Assembly (NCBI GenBank): GCA_946405805.1
Contig: CAMJIL010000026.1
Span: 1 to 32,082, forward strand
Source: an uncultured Prevotellaceae bacterium
GTDB lineage: Bacteria > Bacteroidota > Bacteroidia > Bacteroidales > Bacteroidaceae
DNA length: 32,082 bases
Reading direction: 5' to 3'
The notes under the pieces were generated by a model, which saw only the letters and a list, made by a program, of their open reading frames with translations, was not told the origin of the DNA and ran no database searches. Made by a program: the position numbers and the translations under genes. Below, piece after piece: positions 7,580-16,645 of the stretch (position 1 is its first letter; every line of letters starts with the position of its first letter).

Positions 7580-7971
7580 TTTTGGAAGGCTGTAAATATT
7601 TTATTTGCTATCTCTTCCATTTCGTTTGCAGGCAATGACAGTTTCTCCCTGCGGAAGTCCATATCACCCTCTGTGTCCATTGGCATCAGGTGAATATGTG
7701 CATGTGCTACTTCCAAGCCAAAGACACTCATACCAACCTTCTTACAAGGAAAAGCCTCCTTGATAGCCTTTGCCACTTTTTTGGCAAACACGAAATAACG
7801 AGCGATCTCATCATCATCCATATCAAAGAGGTAATCAACCTCTCGACGTGGGATTACGAGGACATGAGCCTTAACTACAGGATTAATATCAAGGAATGCG
7901 TAGAACTCTTCATTCTCCGCACACTTATAACTGGGAATCTCACCAGCAGCAATTTTTGAAAAAATATCCAT
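7573..7971 (-). CDS. HIT family nucleotide hydrolase (HinT-like)
   Basis: The 132-aa product has the usual length and motifs of the histidine triad family: DIFSKIAAGEIPS at the start, AFLDINPVVKAHVLVIPRRE (about 25-44), and the triad AHAHIHLMPM with His90, His92 and His94. Such proteins hydrolyse phosphoramidates of purine nucleotides, for example AMP-lysine or AMP-amidate. The start is the ATG at 7971, the first in frame. It lies between greA and rbfA on the same strand, flanked on both sides by 7-bp repeat arrays, one of which supplies its stop codon. Substrate and physiological role in Bacteroidota are not known to me. Confidence 0.9.
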   Translation of the reverse strand: MDIFSKIAAGEIPSYKCAENEEFYAFLDINPVVKAHVLVIPRREVDYLFDMDDDEIARYFVFAKKVAKAIKEAFPCKKVGMSVFGLEVAHAHIHLMPMDTEGDMDFRREKLSLPANEMEEIANKIFTAFQNL

Positions 7972-7975
7972 TGTT

Positions 7976-8082
7976 TTAGTTTAGAGTTTAGAGTTTAAAG
8001 TTTAGAGTTTAAAGGCAGTTTTAAAGTTGAGAGTTGAAAGGTCTATAACCGATAACCGTTAACCGATAACCGTTAAAGGTCA
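7976..8082. repeat. 7-bp degenerate tandem repeats, locus C (two unit types)
   Basis: The gap between greA and the HIT gene consists of two abutting arrays. From 7976 to about 8014 the units are TTTAGAG/TTTAAAG; at 8045-8082 they are ATAACCG and TTAACCG. The greA stop codon (8080-8082, minus strand) sits at the edge of the second array, so the repeats begin at the end of the reading frame. Confidence 0.85.
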
Positions 8083-8544
8083 ATAACTAATATTCTCGAT
8101 TTTAAGTTTCAGAATACCGTTAGGTACTTTTACTTCTACTTCATCACCCACCTTATGATTAAGCAATGCCTGTGCGATAGGTGTTTCGATAGAGATTTTT
8201 CCCTCTCGAAGGTTTGCTTCATTAGCACTAACAATGGTATAAGACATCTTTGCCTTATTACCAAGGTTTGTCATTTCAACTTTGCTAAGCAGCTGCACAG
8301 CATCAGTAGAAAGACGACTCTTATCTACTATCTTTGCATCTGCTATCTGAGTTTTCAACGCATTTATTCTGATAGCCAGATTAGCCTGTGCCTCTTTAGC
8401 AGCATCATACTCGGAATTCTCCGACAAATCACCTTTATCACGTGCTTCTGCGATAGCAGCACTTGCCTTAGGCATCTCTATCGCCTCAAGGCGATGAAGT
8501 TCGGCTACCATATTTTCGTAGCCCTCTTTTGACATGTAAGCCAT
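8080..8544 (-). CDS. greA: Transcription elongation factor GreA
   Basis: The 154-aa product has the GreA length and order: an N-terminal coiled coil (about 1-75) with the conserved ARDKGDLSENSEYDAAKEAQ segment, whose acidic tip residues enter the RNA polymerase secondary channel, and a C-terminal FKBP-like domain (ISIETPIAQALLNHKVGDEV). GreA stimulates RNA cleavage by backtracked polymerase. The start (MAYMSKEGYENM) is the ATG at 8544; Met4 is an alternative. A -7 box lies about 80 bp upstream. It heads the minus-strand housekeeping block leading to the HIT protein, rbfA and the permease. Confidence 0.95.
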   Translation of the reverse strand: MAYMSKEGYENMVAELHRLEAIEMPKASAAIAEARDKGDLSENSEYDAAKEAQANLAIRINALKTQIADAKIVDKSRLSTDAVQLLSKVEMTNLGNKAKMSYTIVSANEANLREGKISIETPIAQALLNHKVGDEVEVKVPNGILKLKIENISY

Positions 8545-8623
8545 ATTTTATCTGTATTTATACAAAAAAACAACAACCCCGAGTAAGCTCAGAGTCGCAT
8601 ATACTTTCATTAAAATTTCGGTA

Positions 8624-8631
8624 CAAAGGTA
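8624..8631 (-). promoter_or_regulatory. -7 promoter box (TACCTTTG) for greA
   Basis: The minus strand reads TACCTTTG, matching TAnnTTTG, 80 bp before the greA start. No clear TTTG is visible at -33. It implies a leader of roughly 70 nt. Confidence 0.55.
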
Positions 8632-8699
8632 TAAAAAGTTCTTATTATGTCCCATATTATCGTTAATTTTTATATTTTTTTAGTAAAAAAACACGAAAA

Positions 8700-8712
8700 A
8701 GGAAGTCTTCCT
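8700..8712. promoter_or_regulatory. Palindrome AGGAAGTCTTCCT upstream of the CoA-transferase promoter
   Basis: A 13-bp perfect palindrome about one central base lies 23 bp upstream of the -7 box of the CoA-transferase gene, where a -33 element or regulator site would be expected. A role as an operator is a guess from position and symmetry. Confidence 0.3.
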
Positions 8713-8735
8713 ATCTTGCTCTCACCTTTTTTTTA

Positions 8736-8743
8736 TATCTTTG
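8736..8743 (+). promoter_or_regulatory. -7 promoter box (TATCTTTG) for the CoA-transferase gene
   Basis: TATCTTTG matches the TAnnTTTG element and lies 31 bp before the ATG at 8775. A weak CTTG at 8715-8718 is the nearest -33 candidate. It is divergent from the greA promoter; the 230-bp gap between the genes holds these sites and no reading frame. Confidence 0.6.
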
Positions 8744-8774
8744 CACACGATTTGAATATTTACGCGTAAGACAT

Positions 8775-10280
8775 ATGTACACAACTATCACTGCCGCAGA
8801 AGCGGCTTCGCTCATCAAGAATGGCGACTCAATAGGCCTGTCAGGATTTACACCTGCAGGAGCACCAAAGGCAACAACAAAGGAGTTAGCAAAGCTTGCC
8901 CAGGCTGAACACGAGAAGGGCAATCCTTTCAAAATCAATCTGTTCACAGGAGCATCAACAGGACAGAGCACTGACGGTGATTTGGCATTAGCCAATGCTA
9001 TCGACTTCCGTGCCCCTTACACTACGAATCCTGATTTCCGCTCTTGTGTGAACAAAAACCAGATTCGTTACAACGACCTGCACCTCAGCCACATGGCACA
9101 GGAGCTGCGTTATGGTTTCTATGGCCCGCTGAACTGGGGTATCATAGAGGTTTGTAAGATTGAAGACGCAGGAGACAAGTATAATGTTTCCCTCACTGCT
9201 GCAGGAGGTATCTCACCTACCGTAGCAATGATGGCAGAAAAGATTATCCTGGAACTTAACAGTTTCCACAACGAAGGAGCAGGTCAGCTGCACGATATTT
9301 TCGAGCCACAGAATCCTCCTTACCGTCAGCCATACATGATTACATCGGTTAGGGACAGGATTGGTAAGCCATATCTGTCTATTCCGAAGTCAAAGGTTGT
9401 CGGAGTGATAGAATGTAACATACCTGACGAGGCACGTGCCTTCAAGGGAACAGACCCTATCACAGACCAGATTGGTGCTAACGTAGCACATTTCCTGTTA
9501 GGTGACATGAAGCGCGGCATTATCCCTCCAGAGTTTTTGCCTCTGCAGAGTGGTGTAGGTACAACAGCCAATGCTATTCTCGCAGCTCTCGGCAAGGACA
9601 AGAGCGTGCCAGACTTCAATATCTATACAGAAGTATTCCAGAACGCTATCGTTGACATGATGCTGTCAGGACGTGTGAAGGACGCATCAACATGTTCTCT
9701 TACCGTTGACAACGAATGTCTGATGAAGGTATATGACAATCTCGACCTGTTCTCAAAGCATCTCGTTATCCGTCAGTCAGAGATAAGCAACTCTCCAGAG
9801 GTAATACGCCGACTTGGTGTTATTGCTATCAATACTGCTATTGAGGTTGACATCTATGGCAACGCCAACTCTACACACATCAGCGGAACAAAGATGATGA
9901 ACGGTATCGGTGGTTCCGGCGACTTTGAGCGCAACGCCTATATCTCAATCTTCACCTGTGCTTCTACAGCAAAGGGCGGCATGATATCAGCTATTGTTCC
10001 TATGGTAAGCCATCAGGATCACTCTGAGCACGATGTTAATGTCATCATCACAGAGCAAGGTATTGCAGACTTACGTGGAAAGGCTCCAATAGAGCGTGCT
10101 CAGCTGATAATAGAAAATTGTGCACACCCAGATTATCGTCCTATTCTGCGTGAATATGTGAAGATTGCATCTGGTGGACAGACACACCATAACCTGCCAT
10201 GTGCTTTTGCTATGCATGACACACTCCGCAGAAAAGGTGATATGCATCTGACAGATTTCTCTGAATATATCAAAGAATAA
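8775..10280 (+). CDS. Acetyl-CoA hydrolase/CoA-transferase family protein (succinate CoA-transferase type)
   Basis: The 501-aa product matches family I CoA-transferases of the Cat1/AarC/ScpC type in length and motifs: GLSGFTPAGAPKA near the start, the oxyanion-loop GVGTTANAILAAL (about 260-272), YTEVFQN with Glu286 as the likely catalytic residue forming the glutamyl-CoA thioester, and GIGGSGDFERNAY (377-389). These enzymes exchange CoA between acetate and succinate or propionate, which suits a succinate/propionate fermenter. The substrate cannot be fixed from sequence. A promoter box lies 31 bp upstream, and a dehydrogenase gene follows after 21 bp, probably on the same mRNA. Confidence 0.9.
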   Translation: MYTTITAAEAASLIKNGDSIGLSGFTPAGAPKATTKELAKLAQAEHEKGNPFKINLFTGASTGQSTDGDLALANAIDFRAPYTTNPDFRSCVNKNQIRYNDLHLSHMAQELRYGFYGPLNWGIIEVCKIEDAGDKYNVSLTAAGGISPTVAMMAEKIILELNSFHNEGAGQLHDIFEPQNPPYRQPYMITSVRDRIGKPYLSIPKSKVVGVIECNIPDEARAFKGTDPITDQIGANVAHFLLGDMKRGIIPPEFLPLQSGVGTTANAILAALGKDKSVPDFNIYTEVFQNAIVDMMLSGRVKDASTCSLTVDNECLMKVYDNLDLFSKHLVIRQSEISNSPEVIRRLGVIAINTAIEVDIYGNANSTHISGTKMMNGIGGSGDFERNAYISIFTCASTAKGGMISAIVPMVSHQDHSEHDVNVIITEQGIADLRGKAPIERAQLIIENCAHPDYRPILREYVKIASGGQTHHNLPCAFAMHDTLRRKGDMHLTDFSEYIKE

Positions 10281-10301
10281 CTACCAAAATTTATTACTAC
10301 T

Positions 10302-11111
10302 ATGGCAAACTTATCAAATTTCTCCCTCGAAGGGAAAAACGCTTGGATAACAGGCGCATCTTACGGAATTGGTTTCAACATCGCTAAGGCATTTGTTGCC
10401 GCCGGTGCTAACATGATTGTTTTCAATGACATCAATGAGGCAGCTTTGCAGCGTGGACTCGATAACTATAAGGAAGCAGGCATCACAAATGTAAAAGGAT
10501 ATGTTTGTGACGTTACTGACGAAGAAGGTGTAAAGAAACTTGTAGATACCATCCACAAGGAGGTTGGTCAGATTGACATCCTCGTAAACAATGCAGGTAT
10601 CATCAAGCGTATTCCTATGCACGAAATGAAGCGTGCAGAGTTCCAGCAGGTTATAGACATCGACCTCGTTGCACCATATATCTGTGCTGCAGCAGTTCTG
10701 CCAGAAATGATGGAGCGTAAGGAAGGAAAGATTATCAATATCTGCTCTATGATGTCAGAACTGGGTCGTGAGACAGTATCTGCTTATGCAGCTGCCAAGG
10801 GTGGTCTGAAGATGCTCACACGAAACATCTGCTCAGAATATGGCGAGTACAACATCCAGTGTAACGGCATTGGCCCTGGTTACATCGCTACTCCACAGAC
10901 AGCACCACTGCGTGAGAGACAGCCAGACGGCAGCCGTCATCCATTTGACAGCTTCATCTGCGCAAAGACTCCAGCAGGACGTTGGCTTGACCCATCAGAA
11001 CTGGGTGGACCAGCAGTATTCCTTGCTTCTCATGCTTCTGATGCAGTGAATGGACACGTGTTATATGTTGATGGTGGTATCCTCGCATACATCGGAAAGC
11101 AACCATCTTAA
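10302..11111 (+). CDS. SDR-family gluconate 5-dehydrogenase-type oxidoreductase
   Basis: The 269-aa classical short-chain dehydrogenase carries TGASYGIG (17-24) for cofactor binding, NNAG (96-99), and the catalytic Tyr162-x-x-x-Lys166 (YAAAK). The late region (GPGYIATPQTAPLRERQPDG) resembles gluconate 5-dehydrogenase and 2-dehydro-3-deoxygluconate 5-dehydrogenase (IdnO/KduD-like) proteins. The expected role is NAD(P)-dependent interconversion of a keto-gluconate or a uronate-derived sugar acid. It lies 21 bp behind the CoA-transferase gene. The GH28 enzyme at 19091 could in principle supply uronates, but it lies in another operon. No kduI or other partner is present. Confidence 0.85.
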   Translation: MANLSNFSLEGKNAWITGASYGIGFNIAKAFVAAGANMIVFNDINEAALQRGLDNYKEAGITNVKGYVCDVTDEEGVKKLVDTIHKEVGQIDILVNNAGIIKRIPMHEMKRAEFQQVIDIDLVAPYICAAAVLPEMMERKEGKIINICSMMSELGRETVSAYAAAKGGLKMLTRNICSEYGEYNIQCNGIGPGYIATPQTAPLRERQPDGSRHPFDSFICAKTPAGRWLDPSELGGPAVFLASHASDAVNGHVLYVDGGILAYIGKQPS

Positions 11112-11136
11112 AAACAAATCTTAATTTACAATTCTT

Positions 11137-12546
11137 TTGTACAGATTTAAAAACATAACCATAATGTTGTCAGCAGCGTTAATGTTGCTGACAGCATCAT
11201 GTAAGTCAAGTGATACTGGTATCACGCCAAGTGACCAGGTAGGCATCACAGCTGCAACATTTGGAGCACTTCGCAGGCAGAATACAACAGGTAATTCGTA
11301 TTCTACCTATACGCCATCATCACTGACCTACCCTATTTTCATAGACCACATAAAGGGCGAGATATACAATCCTGACTCATTGCCAGTACGTACTATTCCG
11401 TCCAAGATACTTCTTACGTTGACTTTCAAGAACAACTCTTCCGGAGTTCTTGAGACATTGGAGAAAAAGGACTCTTTTGCGAGAACATATTACGCTACAG
11501 ACACGCTTGACTTCTCCAAACCACGTAAGATTAGGGTAACATCATCCGACAAAGCACATTCGAAGGATTACACTATAGATATAAGAATACATAAAGTTGG
11601 TGTTGATTCCCTGAAATGGACTCGTCTGAATGATTGCAATGACATAAAAGGAAAGAAACTAATCACTCTGAAAGCACTTTCCAGCGATGATGCGTTCTAT
11701 GTCCTGGCAGCAGACACCTCTCGTAATGCCTCCAATGACTTATGTTGCGGAGTACAGGTATTAAAGACAACAGACGGAAATACCTGGAGCACGGAATACA
11801 ACCTTGCGCCAACAAAGATTCCTGTGCCATTTGCACAGTTTAAGAGACCCACGATGGCAGTTTACAAGAACAAGGTGTATCTGCTTTATGACGGTCAGTT
11901 GAGATGTTCTGATGACTGGACAACCAGCAAGTCTTGCAACTTGAGAGCTATCCTTGGAGGCTTTGAAGATTTATTCTATGGAGTAAACGACCAAAAGAAG
12001 ATAGAAGTAGCCACAGGAGGAGACCCAATGGCAGCCTCATTCACCAGCGATGGTATGGAAGAGATGCCATATGTTGTTGGTGACAGTCTTCCTTATAAAG
12101 ACTATAACTTCATTGCTACAAACCTGCTTACAGATCCGTCAATGGGCCGTGCCATCATATTGGCAAACAAGCAAAATGATGCTCAAAACATCAAAGCGCC
12201 AAACGTTGACAAGGCTGTAATATGGAGCAAAATCATAGATGATGTTCCACAGGATTGGTGTTTCATGACTCCTGCATGGAACAACCACTATAAAGTATTG
12301 CCACGTATGCCATATCTATCCGCCACATCATATGCTGACGGAATAATTGCCACAGGAGGTTATCCCAACACCCGAAAGCTCTATTATTCTAACGATTGGG
12401 GAACCACATGGGTAACCAAGAGCTCTATAAATATTCCATCAGGACTCCAGAGTACTGCTCAAGTGGCAATTGGAGCTGACTTCATTTATTTATACCTTAT
12501 CGGAGGTAATACAGGTGAAGTATGGAGAGGGCAGAAGATTTATTAA
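11137..12546 (+). CDS. DUF6242-type lipoprotein with beta-propeller-like repeats
   Basis: The 469-aa protein has a lipoprotein signal: MYRFKNITIM, a hydrophobic LSAALMLLTA, and the lipid-modified cysteine of ASCKSSD. An N-terminal domain (about 35-150) precedes a region with spaced aromatic and Asp-box-like motifs (TTDGNTWSTE, SDDWTTSKS, SNDWGTTWV), as in sialidase-like propellers. From memory this is the DUF6242 family, found in Bacteroidales beside the DUF6089-uppS-bamA block, as here. The start shown is a TTG, because it keeps the basic n-region of the signal. The ATG at 11164 would give a 460-aa protein lacking positive charges before the hydrophobic core. Function unknown. Confidence 0.75.
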   Translation: MYRFKNITIMLSAALMLLTASCKSSDTGITPSDQVGITAATFGALRRQNTTGNSYSTYTPSSLTYPIFIDHIKGEIYNPDSLPVRTIPSKILLTLTFKNNSSGVLETLEKKDSFARTYYATDTLDFSKPRKIRVTSSDKAHSKDYTIDIRIHKVGVDSLKWTRLNDCNDIKGKKLITLKALSSDDAFYVLAADTSRNASNDLCCGVQVLKTTDGNTWSTEYNLAPTKIPVPFAQFKRPTMAVYKNKVYLLYDGQLRCSDDWTTSKSCNLRAILGGFEDLFYGVNDQKKIEVATGGDPMAASFTSDGMEEMPYVVGDSLPYKDYNFIATNLLTDPSMGRAIILANKQNDAQNIKAPNVDKAVIWSKIIDDVPQDWCFMTPAWNNHYKVLPRMPYLSATSYADGIIATGGYPNTRKLYYSNDWGTTWVTKSSINIPSGLQSTAQVAIGADFIYLYLIGGNTGEVWRGQKIY

Positions 12547-12565
12547 AAAATAGGTATAATTAAAG

Positions 12566-13258
12566 ATGCGCATATATATCCTTTTTATAACAATGTTATT
12601 ACCATTCACCGTCTTTGCCCAAGAAGACGTTGAATATCGTATGGATATTGGCGCAGGTGTGGGAGCAACAACCTATTATGGTGATTTCAACGCCTCACCC
12701 ACAAAAAATATTCAGCCAGCAGGTGCCATCGTCTTTCGTGATGTCTTAAATCCACATATGGCTATAAGACTTTCTGCTATGTATACAAAGGTAAAAGGTT
12801 CATACGAACCAAGCAAGACCTATTATCCGAATGTAAACACCTATACATTCAATAATTCTCTTGCAGACCTTAGTGCAACATACGAATACAACTTCTGGCC
12901 TTATGGAACAGGAAAGGACTACCGAGGTGCTAAACGTCTGACACCATTTATTTCTATCGGTATAGGCGCAACATATGCCAATATTAAGGCTGACGAGGCG
13001 ATGAAAATCGAAAAAAAGAATATATTCACAGCAAACGTACCTATTGGAATAGGCGTGAAATATCGCTACAAAGACAGATACAACTTTTCATTGGACTGGC
13101 AGATGCATTTCTCCTTGTCTGATGAACTCGATGGAATAAAAGATCCATATGGTATCAGCAGCAAGGGATTGTTTAAGAACACCGACTGCTACAGTACCTT
13201 AACACTTGCTTTTACTTACTCATTTTTCGAAAGATGCAGAACATGTCACAAAGAATGA
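12566..13258 (+). CDS. DUF6089-type outer-membrane beta-barrel protein
   Basis: The 230-aa product begins with a cleavable signal (MRIYILFITMLLPFTVFAQE) and continues as alternating strands rich in Gly, Tyr and Phe (IGAGVGATTYYGDF, RLSAMYTKVKGSY, TPFISIGIGATYANI, YSTLTLAFTYSFF), as in an eight-stranded OmpA/OmpX-like barrel. I recall it as DUF6089, placed upstream of uppS and bamA in many Bacteroidales. The 3' end overlaps uppS, so the two are probably coupled. The ending is cysteine-containing (ERCRTCHKE), and the last strand before it (LTLAFTYSFF) is a plausible barrel-closing strand. The function is unknown; the neighbours suggest a role tied to outer-membrane assembly. Confidence 0.8.
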   Translation: MRIYILFITMLLPFTVFAQEDVEYRMDIGAGVGATTYYGDFNASPTKNIQPAGAIVFRDVLNPHMAIRLSAMYTKVKGSYEPSKTYYPNVNTYTFNNSLADLSATYEYNFWPYGTGKDYRGAKRLTPFISIGIGATYANIKADEAMKIEKKNIFTANVPIGIGVKYRYKDRYNFSLDWQMHFSLSDELDGIKDPYGISSKGLFKNTDCYSTLTLAFTYSFFERCRTCHKE

Positions 13259-13971
13259 ATATACCTGAGCATATAGCTATTATCATGGATGGTAATGGCA
13301 GATGGGCCGAGCAGCATGGGAAGCCACGCAACTATGGCCATTCTGCTGGTGTTGACTCTCTACGTAAGATCACAGCCGAATGTGCTCGAATAGGAGTAAA
13401 ATATCTCACCGTATATGCTTTCTCTACAGAAAACTGGAATCGTCCGCCAGAAGAGGTTAGACTATTGATGGAACTTGTGATTTCTTCATTAGACAATTCC
13501 CTCTTCGATGATAATGATATACGATTCCGTTGCATAGGTGACAGGAAGCGCCTTCCTAAGGACGTACAAGACACCCTTTCGGGTCTTGAAGAACGTACGA
13601 AAAAATATAAGAGGATGACGATTACTGTAGCCCTCAGTTATTCCTCACGCTGGGAATTGACTGACTGTATGCAGAAAATTGCTGCTCAAGTAGAAGCAGG
13701 CACATTAAAAGCCAGCGATATCACAGAGCAGACTATCATTGATAATATGAATAGTGGTTTCCAGCCAGACCCAGACCTGTTAATAAGAACAGGAGGCGAT
13801 ATTCGAATATCAAACTACATGCTTTGGCAGATAGCATATTCCGAATTATACTTCACGCCAATATATTGGCCTGATTTCAATGAAGATGAACTTAAGAAAG
13901 CCATAGAATATTTCAACACCAAGCAACGCCGTTTCGGCAAGACCGAAGAGCAGGTTGAGAAAGGTCTATAG
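13234..13971 (+). CDS. uppS: Isoprenyl transferase (undecaprenyl diphosphate synthase)
   Basis: The 245-aa cis-prenyltransferase shows the family signatures: IIMDGNGRWA with catalytic Asp19, FSTENWNRP, and RTGGDIRISNYMLWQIAYSE for binding of IPP. It makes the C55 lipid carrier used for peptidoglycan and surface glycans, which suits the glycan genes downstream. Three in-frame ATGs exist at 13234, 13243 and 13255. The last overlaps the stop of the preceding gene as ATGA and begins MNIPEHIAIIMDG, a common family start, so the true protein may be 7 residues shorter. I list the longest form. Confidence 0.95.
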   Translation: MQNMSQRMNIPEHIAIIMDGNGRWAEQHGKPRNYGHSAGVDSLRKITAECARIGVKYLTVYAFSTENWNRPPEEVRLLMELVISSLDNSLFDDNDIRFRCIGDRKRLPKDVQDTLSGLEERTKKYKRMTITVALSYSSRWELTDCMQKIAAQVEAGTLKASDITEQTIIDNMNSGFQPDPDLLIRTGGDIRISNYMLWQIAYSELYFTPIYWPDFNEDELKKAIEYFNTKQRRFGKTEEQVEKGL

Positions 13972-14003
13972 CATCAATATACATTTGTTAATAGTAAATA
14001 TCC

Positions 14004-16625
14004 GTGTTTAGAAACAGATTTTTCTTCACATTCATATACTTCTTTATATCATTCTTAGCCATATATGGTCAGGAAAAGATAATCAATCCTGACATCTCCT
14101 ATGTTGGCTCTGTCAAGAAATACACGATAGCCCACATAGCAGTCAGCGGTGTTGATGAATATGAAGATTTTATGCTCACAGGTATATCCGGCCTTTCGGT
14201 TGGTCAGGAGATTAGCGTGCCAGGAAACGAAATAACAGAAGCTGTAAAGCACTACTGGAAACACGGATTATTCTCTGAAGTTAAAATTGCAGCGGATTCT
14301 ATTGTTTTAGATTCCATATACCTACATTTTTATCTGCGCACACGTCCACGCGTCAGTACGATAAACTATATCGGCATTAAGAAAAAAAGCGAGCGTGAAG
14401 ACATGGAGGCAAAGCTTGGACTTCTGAAAGGGTCCCAGATAACCCCAAACATGATATCCAGAGCTAAGTACCTTGCAGAAAGGTATTATGCAGATAAAGG
14501 CTTCAAGAATTGTGAAGTAACAATACGCCAGCGCGATGATGTGGCAGAAAAGAATCATGTCATCCTTGATGTTGAGATAGACAGAAAACTAAAGACAAAG
14601 ATTCACCGCATATACATCGATGGCAATGAGCAGATAAAAACAAAAAAATTAAAAGGTAAGATTTTTGGTGGTGGAGCTTTGAAGAAACTTCATGAGGTCA
14701 ATACTCTTCGTGGATTCCTGAAATCAAAGAAATTCAAGCCAGAAAAATACGAAGAGGACAAGAATAACCTTATTGATTATTATAATGAGTACGGTTATCG
14801 TGATGCGAAATTAGTAAAAGACAGCATTTCCACATACGATGACAGGCATGTTGACATTCACTTCAGCATTTACGAAGGACAGAAATATTATCTCCGTAAT
14901 GTCACATGGGTAGGTAATACCGTTTACAAGACTGATTACCTACAGACTGTTTTTGGCATGAAGAAAGGCGATGTTTATAACCAGAAACTTATGAACAAAC
15001 GCCTGAAGGATGATGACGATGCAGTAGGCAACCTTTATTGGAATAATGGTTACCTGTTCTATAAGTTAGACCCAACAGAGATAAATATTGTAGGTGACTC
15101 CATAGACCTTGAAATGCGCATACAGGAAGGTCCACAGGCTCATATTTCTCATGTTCGCATAACAGGTAACAATCGCTTATATGAGAAGGTAGTACGTCGT
15201 GAGTTGCGCACCAAGCCTGGCGACCTATTCTCAAAAGATGCCTTGATGCGTTCTGCACGTGAAATAGCATCCATGGGACATTTCGATCAAGAGAAAGTAA
15301 ATCCTGATGTACGTCCTAACTACGAAGATGGAACCGTTGACATCAACTGGGATTTGGAACAGAAGTCTAACGACCAAGTGGAATTCTCTTTAGGTTGGGG
15401 ACAGACAGGTGTCATAGGACGTATAGGACTGAAGTTGAACAACTTCTCTATGGCAAATCTCTTCCACAGGAAGAAAGAGCATCGCGGCATACTACCTGTC
15501 GGAGATGGTGAGACATTGTCTCTTGGTGCACAAACGAATGGCCGTTACTATCAGTCATATAATATATCATACGGAACATCATGGTTTGGTGGCAAACGTC
15601 CTATTATGTTCAATGTTGGTGTATTCTACTCCAAGCAGACTGACGTAAGCAGCAGTTACTATAACTCCAACTGGCAGAATTCTTATTATAACTACATAGG
15701 AGGAATAGGAAACTACTCTACCTATAACAATTATGAAAATTATTACGATCCAGATAAATATGTACAGTTGTTGGGTGGCTCGATTGGCTGGGGAAAGCGT
15801 TTGCGTTGGCCTGATGATTATTTCCATCTTTCTTTGAATATTGGCTATACACGCTATATGCTGAAGAACTGGAATTACTTCCTTGTCACTAATGGTAATT
15901 GTAACAACATAAACTTCGGAGTAACCCTAGCACGTACATCTACAGACAACCAGTTATTCCCACGTCATGGTTCTGAATTTGAACTTAGCGTTACTGCTAC
16001 TCCACCATGGAGCGTTTTCGATGGCAAAGACTATTCAAAACTTGGCAACAATCCTCTTGACTCACGCTATCAAAGCCAGTTGCAGGAGAAACACCGTTGG
16101 ATTGAATATCATAAGTGGAAGTTTAAGAGCCGTACATTTACAGCACTTACAAGCGGACAAAAATGTTTCGTCCTCATGACACGTGCAGAATTCGGAATCT
16201 TAGGATACTATAACAAGAATAAGAAGTCTCCATTCGAAACGTATTATATGGGTGGTGATGGTATGTCAGGTTATTCCAGCAGCTATGCTACAGAGACTAT
16301 CGGCTTGCGCGGTTATGAGAATGGTTCTCTTACCCCATCTGGATACTCTGGCTATGCATACGACCGTTTCTCAGTAGAATTGCGCTATCCATTCTTACTT
16401 GGAAATACCACAATCTACGGACTGACATTCCTTGAGGCTGGTAATGCATGGGCTAATACTCGAGACTTCAACCCATTCGATATGAAACGCTCTGCTGGTG
16501 CAGGTGTCCGTATCTTCCTTCCTATGGTAGGACTTATGGGTATTGACTGGGCCTATGGCTTCGACAATGTATTTGGCAAAAAGGGAGGTAGTAACTTCCA
16601 CTTCATACTTGGACAAGAATTTTAA
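14004..16625 (+). CDS. bamA: Outer-membrane assembly protein BamA (Omp85)
   Basis: The 873-aa protein has a signal peptide (MFRNRFFFTFIYFFISFLAI), several POTRA domains over about residues 35-450 (recurring patterns such as VSTINYIGIKKKSE, KIHRIYIDGNEQI, YLRNVTWVGNT and HISHVRITGNNRLYE), and a C-terminal 16-stranded barrel from about 460. The barrel ends FHFILGQEF with the terminal phenylalanine expected of outer-membrane barrels. BamA folds and inserts barrels. The start codon is GTG at 14004; no ATG fits the signal peptide. A Tyr/Asn-rich insert at about 550-585 is a probable extracellular loop. Three skp-like chaperone genes follow, the classic partner arrangement. Confidence 0.95.
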   Translation: MFRNRFFFTFIYFFISFLAIYGQEKIINPDISYVGSVKKYTIAHIAVSGVDEYEDFMLTGISGLSVGQEISVPGNEITEAVKHYWKHGLFSEVKIAADSIVLDSIYLHFYLRTRPRVSTINYIGIKKKSEREDMEAKLGLLKGSQITPNMISRAKYLAERYYADKGFKNCEVTIRQRDDVAEKNHVILDVEIDRKLKTKIHRIYIDGNEQIKTKKLKGKIFGGGALKKLHEVNTLRGFLKSKKFKPEKYEEDKNNLIDYYNEYGYRDAKLVKDSISTYDDRHVDIHFSIYEGQKYYLRNVTWVGNTVYKTDYLQTVFGMKKGDVYNQKLMNKRLKDDDDAVGNLYWNNGYLFYKLDPTEINIVGDSIDLEMRIQEGPQAHISHVRITGNNRLYEKVVRRELRTKPGDLFSKDALMRSAREIASMGHFDQEKVNPDVRPNYEDGTVDINWDLEQKSNDQVEFSLGWGQTGVIGRIGLKLNNFSMANLFHRKKEHRGILPVGDGETLSLGAQTNGRYYQSYNISYGTSWFGGKRPIMFNVGVFYSKQTDVSSSYYNSNWQNSYYNYIGGIGNYSTYNNYENYYDPDKYVQLLGGSIGWGKRLRWPDDYFHLSLNIGYTRYMLKNWNYFLVTNGNCNNINFGVTLARTSTDNQLFPRHGSEFELSVTATPPWSVFDGKDYSKLGNNPLDSRYQSQLQEKHRWIEYHKWKFKSRTFTALTSGQKCFVLMTRAEFGILGYYNKNKKSPFETYYMGGDGMSGYSSSYATETIGLRGYENGSLTPSGYSGYAYDRFSVELRYPFLLGNTTIYGLTFLEAGNAWANTRDFNPFDMKRSAGAGVRIFLPMVGLMGIDWAYGFDNVFGKKGGSNFHFILGQEF

Positions 16626-16645
16626 ACCACAAAACAGAAATCATT

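Noticed and set aside
7511..8082. CRISPR array in the repeat-rich gaps around the HIT gene
   Set aside because: The units are 7 bp, degenerate and contiguous, with no spacers of constant length and no cas genes in the window.
11122..11166. ATG at 11164 as the start of the DUF6242 lipoprotein
   Set aside because: It would leave a signal peptide with no positive charge before the hydrophobic core; the TTG at 11137 restores Arg and Lys. Kept only as an alternative.
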